A stretch of DNA of 64,000 nucleotides from Mycolicibacter senuensis (GTDB lineage Bacteria > Actinomycetota > Actinomycetes > Mycobacteriales > Mycobacteriaceae), in assembly GCF_002101885.1 (NCBI RefSeq), contig NZ_LQPS01000032.1:1-64000 (forward strand), read 5' to 3'. A model generated the notes under the pieces. It made no database searches, had not been told where the DNA came from, and saw only the letters and a program-made list of their open reading frames with translations. Positions 42,397-51,058 of this stretch are shown piece by piece (within the stretch, counting starts at the first letter, position 1; every line of letters starts with the position of its first letter). Made by a program: the position numbers and the translations under genes.

Positions 42397-43656
42397 TCAG
42401 TGCACACTGACCGGAACCGCCTCGGTGCGTCCGTTCCGGAGCCGGTCATCCACCTCGACGGGGGCGACCGGGTCGACGGTCAGCGGATCCTCTGCCGGCG
42501 TGACCTGCGCCTTCTCCGGCCGGGTCCCGACCATCCGACGCATCCAGCGCCGACCAGGTTCCTCAACGCCGTGGAACAACAACACCGACAACAGCGTCGC
42601 CCCGGCCAGCAGCCCGCACACCATCCACTTGGCCGCACCCGCGCCCTCGTCCAACACGATCTCGAATTGTATTGCGGCCCAGTTCCACGCGGTGTGCACC
42701 AGCTCGTGAACCATGTACAAGCAGAACGAGATCTGTCCGCCGTAGACCATCACCCGGGTCGACAGCAGCGCCGGCAGGCTGCCGGTGCCGATCGCCAGCG
42801 CCATCACCAGCGGCACGAACAGCACATCGACCAGCCCGCCGCTGTCGTACAGCCCGGAGATCGGATGCGCATCGAAGTAGTACAGGGTCCCGACGATCGC
42901 GACGATGAGCAGCGCCGAGCAGTAGCCGGCGCCACGGCGGGCCCGGTCGCTCAGTCCGTGCGGCAGCTTGCGCACCGACGCGCAGGCCAGCGCGCCGGCG
43001 GTGAACTGCATGACGATGCGCGGCAGCCAACTCCACGGCGTGTAGAACTGGCCGGTGGCCAGCAACAGCAGCAGCGGCGGCAGCGAGGCGGTGACCGCCA
43101 GCACGGCCAGGCCACCCGCCGATGTCGCCCGCATCACCCGGTAGATCACCAGGACCAGCCCGCCGAACAGCAGGTAGGCCAGCCATTCGGCGCTGATCGA
43201 CCAGGCCGGCCCGTTCCAGCTGGTCCCGTCGAAGAACGGTTCGAACCACAGCTGTACCAGCAGGACCTGTCGCACGTAGCTGGTGGCGGTCATCCGGCTG
43301 AGGTCTTCGGTCGGCACATGGCCGACGTGCAGCGTGAAGATCACCCACAGCAACGCCAGGTGCAGGGTGACCAGGTAGATCGGCCAGACCCTGGCCAGCC
43401 GCAACCACAGGAAGTGCAGGGTGGCGCGCGGGGAGAACGACTCCCCCATTCGTTCCAGGTAATTCCAGGTCAGCACGAATCCACTGAGGATGAAGAACAG
43501 GTCGACGCCCTGCGCCCCGCGGTCGAGCACCGGACCGAGCGCGTCGCTGAAGGCCGGCGATCCCAGTCGCAGCAGCGGCCGGAAGTGGAACAGCACCACC
43601 CACACCGCGGCGATGATGCGAAGCCCGGTGAGGGCTTTGATCTCTCCGCTGCGCAC
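42397..43656 (-). CDS. Acyltransferase-3 (OafA-like) membrane protein
   Basis: A 419-residue polytopic protein of the acyltransferase-3 family with about ten helices. TGLRIIAAVWVVLFHFRPLL holds the family's first-helix motif with the catalytic-type His, followed by GAQGVDLFFILSGFVLTWNY and RLARVWPIYLVTLHLAL (the R-x-R-x-x-P motif). WNGPAWSISAEWLAYLLFGG is the conserved central block, and FCLYMVHELVH is near the end. It moves acyl groups, often acetyl or succinyl, onto surface polysaccharides or lipids. GTG 43656 is chosen because longer readings enter the divergent ceramidase gene. The C-terminal 60 residues are soluble. Confidence 0.91.
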   Translation of the reverse strand: MRSGEIKALTGLRIIAAVWVVLFHFRPLLRLGSPAFSDALGPVLDRGAQGVDLFFILSGFVLTWNYLERMGESFSPRATLHFLWLRLARVWPIYLVTLHLALLWVIFTLHVGHVPTEDLSRMTATSYVRQVLLVQLWFEPFFDGTSWNGPAWSISAEWLAYLLFGGLVLVIYRVMRATSAGGLAVLAVTASLPPLLLLLATGQFYTPWSWLPRIVMQFTAGALACASVRKLPHGLSDRARRGAGYCSALLIVAIVGTLYYFDAHPISGLYDSGGLVDVLFVPLVMALAIGTGSLPALLSTRVMVYGGQISFCLYMVHELVHTAWNWAAIQFEIVLDEGAGAAKWMVCGLLAGATLLSVLLFHGVEEPGRRWMRRMVGTRPEKAQVTPAEDPLTVDPVAPVEVDDRLRNGRTEAVPVSVH

Positions 43657-43768
43657 AACACTCTTTCGCCGATGGGCTCTAGCTGTCTTGACTGGCCTCT
43701 GTCGCGGGGACAGCGTAGCGACCGGGACTGCCGAATCGCGAGCGACCACGCCCGGTGATACTTGAGCG

Positions 43769-45730
43769 ATGCCAGAGGAGTATCGGGTGGGCCGCGGGAT
43801 CGCCGACATCACCGGCGAGCCGGCCGAGTGCGGAATGCTCGGTTACGGCGTGCCCTCCCAGCAGACCTCCGGTCTGCACAACCGGTTGCGGGCCCGGGCG
43901 TTCGTGATCGTCCACCCCGCCAGCGAGGCGCGGCTGCTGCTGGTGGTGTGTGAGCTGCCGCTGCTGCTGGAAAGCGTGCACCGCGAGGTCCTCGGGCGGC
44001 TGGCCACCGCCCACGGCGAGCTGTACACCTTCCACAACGTGATGCTCACGGCCACCCACACACATTGCGGCCCGGGGGGCTACTCCGACCACCGGCTCTA
44101 CAACTCCAACACCGGCGGATTCCGGCCGCAGACGTTCGGCGCGATCGTCGACGGCATCTGCGAGGCCGTCGAGCGCGCGCATGCCGACCTCGCTGCCGCC
44201 GCCCTGAGCCTCGCCGTGGGCCGGTTGCACGACGCCAGCAGCAACCGCTCCCCATCGGCGTTCGCCCGCAACCCGGCGGCCGAGCGCGCCCACTTTCCCG
44301 ACGCGATCGACCCGCAGACCACGCTGCTGCGTATCGAACGGGGCGGCCGGCTGGTCGGCGCGGTGAACTGGTTCGCCACCCACGGCACTTCCATGACCAA
44401 TCGCAACACCTTGATCAGCGGCGACAACAAGGGCTACGCCGCCTACCGGTTGGAGCGCCTCGACCGCGGCATCGACTACCTGGCGTCGGATCCGCCGGAT
44501 TTCGTCGCAGCCTTCGCCCAGACCAACAGCGGCGACATGTCGCCCAACCTCAACCACCGTCCCGGCAGCGGCCCCACCGAGGACGAGTTCGAGAACACCC
44601 GGATCATCGGGGAGCGGCAGGCCGCCGCGGCCACCGACCTGACGACCGGGCACGGCGCCGAGGTCACCGGCGGCCTCGATGCCCGGGCCACCTATGTCGA
44701 TCTGTCCGATTTCGAGGTCTCTCCCGAGTTCACCGGGGACGGCCGAGTCCATCGCACCGGGCCCGCGGTGGCCGGGGCGGCGGCGCTGGCCGGTACCGAT
44801 GAGGGCCCGGGCCCGCTGCACCCGTTGCTCAGACAGGGCCGCAACTGCGTCGTCGACTCGCTGGTCGGCGCCACCGTCTACCGGCTGGCACCGCGACTGC
44901 GCGACGCCCACGCACCCAAGGGCCTGATGGGGCCGGGAAGCCGACTGAACCAGGCGCTGACCCTGATGCCCAACGGCGGCCCGGTGCAGCTGCTGCGCAT
45001 CGGGCAGCTGTATCTGATAGGCATCCCCGCCGAGGTGACCATCGTCGCCGGGCTGCGGTTACGCCGCACCGTGGCCGCCATCGTGGGCGCCGAGCTGCGC
45101 GACGTGCTGGTGGCCGGCTACAGCAACGGCTACCTGCACTACGTCACCACGCCCGAGGAGTACCAGGAACAGCGCTACGAGGGCGGCAGCACACTGTTCG
45201 GACGCTGGGAACTGGCTGCGCTGCAGCAGGTGGTGGCCGGACTGGCCACCGCGATGCGCGATCAGCGGCCGGCGCCGGTCGGCAGAGCTCCCGCCGAGCC
45301 GCAACGGCGGCGGCGGTCGCGCCGGCAGGCCGGCGTCGATGAGCCGGCCGCCGGTCGCCGGTTCGGGGAGGTACTGCGGCCGCCGCTGGCCCGCTACCGG
45401 CCGGGCGCCACGGTGACGGTGGTGTTAACCGGCGCCTACCCGAACAACGACCTGCGCCGCGGCGGCACCTACCTGCGGGTTGAGCGTGAGACCGACGGCG
45501 CCGGGGGTGGCTGGAGCACCGTGGCCGACGACGGCGACTGGTCGACGACGTTCCGCTGGCGCCGCGCCGGCCGCCGCGGATCGACCGTCACGGTGACCTG
45601 GACGGTGCCGGAGGACACTCCCGCCGGACGCTACCGGCTGCGCTATGACGGCGACGCCCGCGGGCCCGGGGGCCGGCTCACCGCCTTCACCGGGTCGACC
45701 GAGCCGTTCGAGATCTCACGAAAGCGTTAA
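43769..45730 (+). CDS. Neutral/alkaline ceramidase-type hydrolase
   Basis: A 653-residue protein of the neutral ceramidase family. YRVGRGIADITGEPAECGML is the family start, TATHTHCGPGGYSDHRLYN holds zinc ligands and FAQTNSGDMSPNLNHRPGSG contains the nucleophilic Ser in the NxGDxSPN signature. AGYSNGYLHYVTTPEEYQEQ and YEGGSTLFG follow, and the C-terminal 150 residues form an immunoglobulin-like domain. It splits the amide bond of ceramides into sphingoid base and fatty acid. No clear signal peptide is present. M. tuberculosis Rv0669c is a similar enzyme. It is divergent from the acyltransferase gene by 112 bases. Confidence 0.93.
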   Translation: MPEEYRVGRGIADITGEPAECGMLGYGVPSQQTSGLHNRLRARAFVIVHPASEARLLLVVCELPLLLESVHREVLGRLATAHGELYTFHNVMLTATHTHCGPGGYSDHRLYNSNTGGFRPQTFGAIVDGICEAVERAHADLAAAALSLAVGRLHDASSNRSPSAFARNPAAERAHFPDAIDPQTTLLRIERGGRLVGAVNWFATHGTSMTNRNTLISGDNKGYAAYRLERLDRGIDYLASDPPDFVAAFAQTNSGDMSPNLNHRPGSGPTEDEFENTRIIGERQAAAATDLTTGHGAEVTGGLDARATYVDLSDFEVSPEFTGDGRVHRTGPAVAGAAALAGTDEGPGPLHPLLRQGRNCVVDSLVGATVYRLAPRLRDAHAPKGLMGPGSRLNQALTLMPNGGPVQLLRIGQLYLIGIPAEVTIVAGLRLRRTVAAIVGAELRDVLVAGYSNGYLHYVTTPEEYQEQRYEGGSTLFGRWELAALQQVVAGLATAMRDQRPAPVGRAPAEPQRRRRSRRQAGVDEPAAGRRFGEVLRPPLARYRPGATVTVVLTGAYPNNDLRRGGTYLRVERETDGAGGGWSTVADDGDWSTTFRWRRAGRRGSTVTVTWTVPEDTPAGRYRLRYDGDARGPGGRLTAFTGSTEPFEISRKR

Positions 45731-45829
45731 GAGGCCGCCCAAGGTGCCTTAACTTCGCCGCCTAACGTCGGGAAATGTCACCGTCGGCCACCTGCCGACA
45801 ATGACAGGACATCGGAAGCGGGGGCTGGC

Positions 45830-46288
45830 ATGGCTATCACGATCACCACTCGGGGCGCGGCGCGGATCGGTCAGCAGGGCAACCCCACCGTGAAGTGCGG
45901 TGACGCGCAGATTCGAGCGCACTCCCGGCACCTCGCGACGGTGGTCACGATCCGGGGCCGCATCGACTCCAGCAACGTCGACGAGCTCAGCGAGCACGCC
46001 CGGCGCTTCGTACTGGCCAAGGAGCCGCTGCTGCTCGACCTGAGCGGGGTGACCTCGTTCGCCGCCGCCGGCATCTGGCTGCTGTGCGTCCTCGACGGTG
46101 ACTGCCGCGCCGCGGGCGTGGACTGGACGCTCATCGACGGCCCGGCGGTCAACGAACTGCTCGGTGACTTCGACGAGGACGCCATGTTCCCGACGGCCCG
46201 CTCGGTCGAGCAGGCGCTGCACGCGCTCGCCGACGGCAACGACCAGCGCCGGCAGGCGCTGCTGCCGCTGTTCCAGAAGTCGGCCTAG
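45830..46288 (+). CDS. STAS-domain protein (anti-sigma factor antagonist-like) lacking the usual serine
   Basis: A 152-residue protein with a STAS domain at about 30-135: LATVVTIRGRIDSSNVDELS, then LLLDLSGVTSFAAAGIWLLC and a terminal helix. In canonical SpoIIAA/RsbV-type antagonists, the segment after 'DLSGV' is F-x-D-S-S/A-G, and the Ser is phosphorylated by the anti-sigma kinase. Here it is AAAG, so that site is absent. The protein may be a constitutive antagonist or a STAS protein with another role. It resembles Rv1904 in size and in neighbourhood, as I recall. It precedes the PAP2 gene. Confidence 0.88.
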   Translation: MAITITTRGAARIGQQGNPTVKCGDAQIRAHSRHLATVVTIRGRIDSSNVDELSEHARRFVLAKEPLLLDLSGVTSFAAAGIWLLCVLDGDCRAAGVDWTLIDGPAVNELLGDFDEDAMFPTARSVEQALHALADGNDQRRQALLPLFQKSA

Positions 46289-46347
46289 CGATAGGCCGGA
46301 GGTACCCCGGCGCCGCCGCGGCGCTGCGCTGGTGGCCGCCGGTCGGC

Positions 46348-46869
46348 GTGCTGGCCACGTTGGCCCTGGGCTGGGCGGTCGGCCGCGGCTCGACAACTTT
46401 CGACGACTGGTTCAGCCAGCGCACCCGCGAGGTGTTCGGTGAGCAACCGCGGTGGCTGCTGGCCTTCACCAGCGGCTGGCTGGTACTCGCGGTGCTGGTG
46501 GGATGTCTGACGGTCACCCTGCTCAGGCGGCAGTGGGCGCTGGCGGCGGCGGTGCTGATCTGCCCGGTCGTCGTCACCGCGGCCGCCCAGGGCCTCAAAC
46601 ACCTCTTCGACCGCCGCAACGGCCCGTACCTGGAATATCCCAGCGGGCACACCGCGCTGCTGGTCGCGGTACTGGCCATGATGGTCGTGGTCGCCCAGGC
46701 CTGCCGGACGGCTCGGGCCGCGGCGCTGGCCCTGGCGGCGGCGGTGAGCGTGCTGGGCATGCTCGGGCTGGTGGCCTGCGGCTACCACTTCCTCACCGAC
46801 ACGCTCGGCGCGGCGATGCTCGCCACCGCGCTGGTGTGTGCTGCCGCTCGGTTAACGTCTGCGCTGTGA
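46348..46869 (+). CDS. PAP2-family phosphatase, membrane-bound (start uncertain)
   Basis: A protein of at least 173 residues with about five helices. The three PAP2 motifs are KHLFDRRNG, YPSGHTALL and GYHFLTDTLGAAM, carrying the catalytic His pair. Enzymes of this family dephosphorylate lipid or isoprenoid phosphates. The frame is open from about 46166, but no ATG, GTG or TTG occurs in it before GTG 46348, though the sequence AALRWWPPVGVL upstream looks like normal family protein and a GGAGG lies at 46298-46302. The true start may be a CTG (46324) or another non-standard codon, or the residues upstream may be untranslated. The stop overlaps yaaA (GTGA). Confidence 0.86.
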   Translation: MLATLALGWAVGRGSTTFDDWFSQRTREVFGEQPRWLLAFTSGWLVLAVLVGCLTVTLLRRQWALAAAVLICPVVVTAAAQGLKHLFDRRNGPYLEYPSGHTALLVAVLAMMVVVAQACRTARAAALALAAAVSVLGMLGLVACGYHFLTDTLGAAMLATALVCAAARLTSAL

Positions 46870-47612
46870 TCGTGCTGCTGCCCCCGTCGGAGACCAAGCG
46901 CACCGGCGGCGACGGGCGGCCGCTGCGACTCGACGGCCTGGGGTCGCCGCAACTCACCGAACTGCGGGCGACGCTGGTCGACGAGGTGGTCGCGCTGGCC
47001 GCCGACCAGGCGGCCAGCCGGAAGGCGCTGGCGCTCTCGGCCGCCCAGGACGCCGAGATCGAACGCAATGCATTGCTGCGGACCGCGCCGACGGCGCCGG
47101 CGATCAACCGATACACCGGGGTGCTCTACGAGGCGCTCGACGTCGATTCGCTGCGCGGCGCGGCGGCGGCGCGTGCGACGGCCCGGCTGGCGGTCGGTTC
47201 GGCGCTGTTCGGGCTGCTACGAGCGACCGATCAGGTGCCCGCCTATCGTCTCTCGGCGACCTCGAAGCTGCCCGGACAGCCCGGTCTGGCCAAACGCTGG
47301 CGGCCGGTCCTGGAGCCGGTGCTGGCCGAGATCGCCGCGGCCGAACTGGTCGTCGACCTGCGCTCCGGCGCCTATGCGTCGCTGGCCAGGATCCCCGGTG
47401 CCGTGCGCGTCGACGTCGTCGCCGAACACCCCGATGGCCGGCGGGTCTCGGTCAGCCATTTCAACAAGGCCCATAAGGGCCGGCTGGCGCGGGCGCTGGC
47501 CTCGACCAAGGCCGAGCCGGACGACGCCGCGGGGGTGGCAGCGACCGCTCGGCGGGCCGGGATGCGGGTGGAACGCGACGACCACCGATTGACCGTCGTG
47601 GTTGCGGCATGA
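46866..47612 (+). CDS. yaaA: YaaA-family peroxide-stress protein
   Basis: A 248-residue protein of the DUF328/YaaA family. It begins MIVLLPPSETKRTGGDGRPL, the diagnostic start of the group, with NRYTGVLYEALDVDSL and LFGLLRATDQVPAYRLSATS in the middle and VSHFNKAHKGRLARAL near the end. YaaA in E. coli limits free iron and Fenton damage during peroxide stress; whether this applies here is inferred. GTG 46866 overlaps the PAP2 stop, and its own stop overlaps the peptidase gene start (ATGA), so PAP2, YaaA and the peptidase are one unit. Confidence 0.9.
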   Translation: MIVLLPPSETKRTGGDGRPLRLDGLGSPQLTELRATLVDEVVALAADQAASRKALALSAAQDAEIERNALLRTAPTAPAINRYTGVLYEALDVDSLRGAAAARATARLAVGSALFGLLRATDQVPAYRLSATSKLPGQPGLAKRWRPVLEPVLAEIAAAELVVDLRSGAYASLARIPGAVRVDVVAEHPDGRRVSVSHFNKAHKGRLARALASTKAEPDDAAGVAATARRAGMRVERDDHRLTVVVAA

Positions 47613-48292
47613 GCGGCGACAATGGCCGAATGGCGACGCTGCGGATCCTGATGCTGGCTGTGCTGATCGCCGGCTGGGTGCCGGCCGGGCCGGCCGCGGC
47701 GGCCCCCGCGGGCGACGTGCCGCCGCTGCCCGCAGCCGCTCGCGCGGCCGGTTTCGTCGACGTCCGCAGCGCAGTGCCCGACGCGATCATCGATCTGCGG
47801 TACGCCACGGCCAACAACTTCACCGGCGTACAGCTGTATCCGGCGAACGCCCGGTGCCTGGTGCACGAGTCGCTGGCCCCGGGTCTGGCGGCGGCAGCCG
47901 ATGTCCTGCGCCGCCGCGGCCGAACCCTGGTGTTCTGGGACTGCTACCGCCCGCACCAGATCCAGGTCCGGATGTTCGAGGTGGTGCCGGACCCGAATTG
48001 GGTTGCCCGGCCGGGCTCGCTGGCCCGCAGCCACGAGACCGGGCGGTCGGTCGACGTGACGACCGCCGACCCGCAGGGCCGGCTGGTCGAGATGGGCACC
48101 GGCTTCGACGACTTCTCCCCCCGCGCCGCTGCGTTCGCCGGGGGGATCGGCGCGCGGGCCGCCGCCGAACGCGCCACCCTGCGCGAGGCGATGAGCGCCG
48201 GCGGCCTCGCCGTCTACCCCGCGGAGTGGTGGCACTTCGACGGGCCGGGAGCCGGCGTGGGCAGACCGATCCTCGACGTCGCGGTCAACTGA
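47609..48292 (+). CDS. Secreted D-alanyl-D-alanine dipeptidase-like (VanX/M15D)
   Basis: A 227-residue exported peptidase. The signal peptide is residues 1-32 ([20 protein letters not shown], then Ala-rich). The M15D zinc site is visible as [15 protein letters not shown] (SxHxxGxxxD) and [10 protein letters not shown] (ExxWH), with [13 protein letters not shown] preceding, so metal and catalytic residues are complete. [20 protein letters not shown] is the usual VanX-family N-terminal block. It hydrolyses D-Ala-D-Ala or other D,D-dipeptides outside the membrane. It is unlikely to be a vancomycin-resistance gene: no vanHA cluster is near. A role in wall-peptide recycling is more plausible. Confidence 0.9.
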   Translation: MSGDNGRMATLRILMLAVLIAGWVPAGPAAAAPAGDVPPLPAAARAAGFVDVRSAVPDAIIDLRYATANNFTGVQLYPANARCLVHESLAPGLAAAADVLRRRGRTLVFWDCYRPHQIQVRMFEVVPDPNWVARPGSLARSHETGRSVDVTTADPQGRLVEMGTGFDDFSPRAAAFAGGIGARAAAERATLREAMSAGGLAVYPAEWWHFDGPGAGVGRPILDVAVN

Positions 48293-48599
48293 GCGGCGGG
48301 TCGGCCAGGTGCCGTTCCACCGACGCCACCTTGGTGGTCATCGCGTCGACCGCGCCGGCCCGCCAGTCGGCCTTGATCACGGTGCTCACTCGCGGCGATC
48401 GGGCCGCCACCGCCTCCACCGCCCGCTGCACGACGGCCATCGCCTCGGCCCAGCTGTCGCTTTCGATCACGGTGAACATCGAATCGGTGTGATTGGGCAG
48501 ACCCGACTCGCGAACCACCCGCACCGCTTCCGCGACGATCTCACCGACTCCCTCGCCCACCCCGAGAGGCGTGATCGAGAACGCAACCAGCACCGACAC
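48285..48599 (-). CDS. MTH1187-family thiamine-binding protein
   Basis: A 104-residue protein of the DUF77/MTH1187 family. GTG 48599 gives [20 protein letters not shown], the family's start; GGGAGG lies nine bases upstream. [20 protein letters not shown] and [10 protein letters not shown] follow in ferredoxin-like order. Relatives bind thiamine or its phosphates with tetrameric assembly; binding here is not shown. Its 3' end overlaps the peptidase gene by eight bases on the other strand. It is divergent from dtd, as are Rv1898 and Rv1897c in M. tuberculosis, from memory. Confidence 0.9.
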   Translation of the reverse strand: MSVLVAFSITPLGVGEGVGEIVAEAVRVVRESGLPNHTDSMFTVIESDSWAEAMAVVQRAVEAVAARSPRVSTVIKADWRAGAVDAMTTKVASVERHLADPPLS

Positions 48600-48650
48600 C
48601 TGACGACCCCTCCCGAAGTTCCCAGCCTGAGCGTACCTACCATCGAGGCC

Positions 48651-49082
48651 GTGCGGGTTCTGGTGCAACGTGTCTCGTCGGCGCGGGTCACGGTCGACGG
48701 CGAAACCGTCGGCGCCATCGCCCCCGACGGGCAGGGGCTGGTGGCGCTGGTCGGGGTCACCCACGATGATGACGTGAAGAAGGTCCATCGGCTCGCCGAA
48801 AAGCTTTGGCAGTTGCGCATTCTCGATGAGCAACGATCGGCCTCGGATGTCGGCGCACCGATCCTGGTGATCAGTCAGTTCACCCTCTACGCCGACACCG
48901 CCAAGGGGCGGCGACCGTCGTGGAACGCCGCGGCGCCCGGCGCCGTCGCCGAACCGTTGGTCGACGAGTTCGCCGAGGCGCTGCGGAAGTTGGGCGCGCA
49001 GGTGGCGACCGGGCGATTCGGGGCGCACATGGCGGTCGAACTGGTCAACGACGGCCCGGTGACCGTGCTGCTGGAACTCTGA
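48651..49082 (+). CDS. dtd: D-aminoacyl-tRNA deacylase
   Basis: A 143-residue enzyme that removes D-amino acids (and glycine mischarged on tRNA-Ala) from tRNA. The start [20 protein letters not shown] is standard. [20 protein letters not shown] contains the cross-subunit active-site SQFTLxA motif, and [20 protein letters not shown] has the second signature with the cis Gly-Pro-like loop in NDGPVT. It should be a homodimer in the cytosol. The start is GTG 48651. No RNA feature controls it visibly. It is divergent from the MTH1187 gene by 51 bases. Confidence 0.95.
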   Translation: MRVLVQRVSSARVTVDGETVGAIAPDGQGLVALVGVTHDDDVKKVHRLAEKLWQLRILDEQRSASDVGAPILVISQFTLYADTAKGRRPSWNAAAPGAVAEPLVDEFAEALRKLGAQVATGRFGAHMAVELVNDGPVTVLLEL

Positions 49083-49127
49083 GGCGAAAACGGCTTCGGC
49101 ACTGCCGACGGTCACTATCGTCGAGGG

Positions 49128-49580
49128 GTGACCGAGATCAGCGACACACCATCGATGCCGATGTCGCGAAGAGTCCTCTGCGGCGGGTACGCAACGATCG
49201 CAGCGGTCGCCTTCGTCGCAACCTTGATCCAGAACACGCGCTACCAGGTCGTCGCCCTGGACTTCTTCAGCAGCTTCTGGCGAGAGACGCGGGTGACGCC
49301 GGCGTCGCGCTCGGTCACGATCGACATCCTGATGTTCGGTCTGGCCGCGGCTGTACTGATGGTGGTCGAGGCACGCAAACACGGCGTGCCATATGTCTGG
49401 GCCTACCTGGTGGGAGGGCTGTTCATCGGGATCAGCGTGACGTTTCCGTTGTTCCTGATCGCCCGGCAGCTGCGGTTGAATCCCACCGAGACGCTGAAGC
49501 TTCCGGCCAAGGACATCGTGCTGCTGATTCTGCTTGCGGCCGTGGTGTTGGTCTCAGTGCTCTGGATCAGCGCAGGGTAG
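49128..49580 (+). CDS. DUF2834-like membrane protein
   Basis: A 150-residue protein with four membrane helices, about residues 18-37, 65-82, 91-108 and 128-147. [20 protein letters not shown] with a preceding FFSSFWRE loop matches the DUF2834 pattern of conserved 'D' and 'F' in helix two. Function is unknown. It starts at GTG 49128, 45 bases after dtd in the same direction, so it may be co-transcribed. It ends by overlapping the lipase maturation factor gene by 14 bases on the opposite strand. Confidence 0.78.
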   Translation: MTEISDTPSMPMSRRVLCGGYATIAAVAFVATLIQNTRYQVVALDFFSSFWRETRVTPASRSVTIDILMFGLAAAVLMVVEARKHGVPYVWAYLVGGLFIGISVTFPLFLIARQLRLNPTETLKLPAKDIVLLILLAAVVLVSVLWISAG

Positions 49581-51009
49581 CCGACACCGGCGGCAGATAG
49601 ATGCCCACCAGGCTGCGATGCCACCACGCCCGATCCCGCCGGCGCTCGGCCGGTGTGGTGAAGCGATACTCATAGAGCAGCGCCCGCACGTAACGCGGCG
49701 GCTCGTCGGGAAACGGGTTGTGGCGCAACAGTCGCAACGTATCGCGGTCGTTGCGCAGCAGCCGTTGCAGCAGGGCGTCGCGCCACGGTTGCGCGTAGGA
49801 CGGTGAGAGCGCGGCGAACCACATCAACCAGTCCAGTCGCAGATGGTACGGCGCCCATTGCCGCGGAAGCCGGTCGGGTGCACCGGGTTTGCCCTTGAAC
49901 TCGTATTCGTGCCAGACCGTCCGGTCGGTGAGTTCGGTGGCTGCGGTTCCCTCGATCACCACTTCCCGGCGGCAGCGGCCGACGGTGCCGAACGCCCCGT
50001 AGCTGTTGACCAGATGAAACGGGTTGAACGAGACGTTCATTCGCTGATCCCGTGAGACCAGGTTGCGCACCGGCCAGTAGCTGAGCACGACCACCGCGGC
50101 GGTGAACGCGATCACCAGGGCGATGAACCACACAGGGGATTCCGGGAGCTCCGGGGGCCGCAACCCGGAAAACCGTCCGGTGACCCAGGATTGGTCGATC
50201 GCGCCGGCGGCCAGCACGATCGTCACCCAGTTCAGCCAGGCGAAGTTGCCGGAGGCCACCAGCCACAGTTGGGTGACGATGATGATCCCCGCCGCCACCC
50301 CGGCGATCGGCTGGGGGGCGAACAGCCCGAACGGCACCACCAGTTGGGCGAGGTGATTGCCGGCGGCTTCGATCCGGTGCAGCGGCTTGGGCAGCTGGTG
50401 GAAGAACCAGCTCAGCGGGCCCGGCATGGGTTGGGTCTCATGGTGGTAGTACAGGCAGGTCAGGTCACGCCAGCAGGAGTCGCCGCGCAGTTTGATCAGC
50501 CCCGCCCCGAACTCGATCCGGAACAGCAGCCACCGGGTCAGCCACATCACCAGCACCGGCGGTGCGACCCGGTCATTGCCCAGGAACACCGCCAGCAGCC
50601 CGGCCTCCAGCAGGATCGATTCCCAGCCGAACGAGTACCACGCCTGGCCGACGTTGACGATTGACAGATACATCACCCACAGCAGCAGCCAGATCGACAT
50701 CACCGCCCACAGCGGTACCAGTTCGCCGGCGCCGGCCACCAGCGCCGCCGCCAGCGCCGCGCCGGTCCAGCAGCTGCCGGCGAAGAACCGATCCGAGTAG
50801 TGCAGCTGGAAAATGCTGGGCGCCATCCGAAATGACCGCCGGCGCAGATACCGCGGCACCGGCAGCATGCCGTTCTCGCCGATCAGCGCACGGAATTGCC
50901 GTGCGGCGGCGACGAACGCGATGAGGTAGACCGCGGCGATGCCGCGCTGCAGCACCAGCCGGCCCAGCCAATAGCCGGATCCGTCGAACCACGCCCACTG
51001 TGTGTCCAC
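49567..51009 (-). CDS. Lipase maturation factor-family membrane protein
   Basis: A 480-residue polytopic protein with about eight helices and a C-terminal soluble domain. The family signature is visible: GENGMLPVPRYL near the start, YLSIVNVGQAWYSFGWESIL, then EFGAGLIKLRGDSCWRDLTC and LYYHHETQPMPGPLSWFFHQ. The C-terminal part has HEYEFKGKPGAPDRLPRQWA, matching the conserved lumenal block of LMF1. In animals LMF1 helps dimeric lipases fold; bacterial members have no assigned role, though a redox or folding function at the membrane is possible. GTG 51009 is preceded by a GGAG. Confidence 0.9.
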   Translation of the reverse strand: MDTQWAWFDGSGYWLGRLVLQRGIAAVYLIAFVAAARQFRALIGENGMLPVPRYLRRRSFRMAPSIFQLHYSDRFFAGSCWTGAALAAALVAGAGELVPLWAVMSIWLLLWVMYLSIVNVGQAWYSFGWESILLEAGLLAVFLGNDRVAPPVLVMWLTRWLLFRIEFGAGLIKLRGDSCWRDLTCLYYHHETQPMPGPLSWFFHQLPKPLHRIEAAGNHLAQLVVPFGLFAPQPIAGVAAGIIIVTQLWLVASGNFAWLNWVTIVLAAGAIDQSWVTGRFSGLRPPELPESPVWFIALVIAFTAAVVVLSYWPVRNLVSRDQRMNVSFNPFHLVNSYGAFGTVGRCRREVVIEGTAATELTDRTVWHEYEFKGKPGAPDRLPRQWAPYHLRLDWLMWFAALSPSYAQPWRDALLQRLLRNDRDTLRLLRHNPFPDEPPRYVRALLYEYRFTTPAERRRDRAWWHRSLVGIYLPPVSATLR

Positions 51010-51058
51010 GCCCGCAACTCCTCGGTGTGACGTTCATACCACCGGTCGCGGGTCGCCA

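Noticed and set aside
41230..43758. An 842-codon rightward frame across the SDR, SGNH and acyltransferase genes
   Set aside because: It is rich in Arg, Gln, His and Pro with no family resemblance, and lies antisense to three well-supported genes.
45731..45829. SigF-type promoter before the STAS gene
   Set aside because: No GTTT and GGGTA boxes at proper spacing were found in this 99-base gap.
47609..48292. Vancomycin-resistance gene vanX
   Set aside because: No vanH, vanA, vanR or vanS lies near, and similar peptidases occur in many mycobacteria without resistance.
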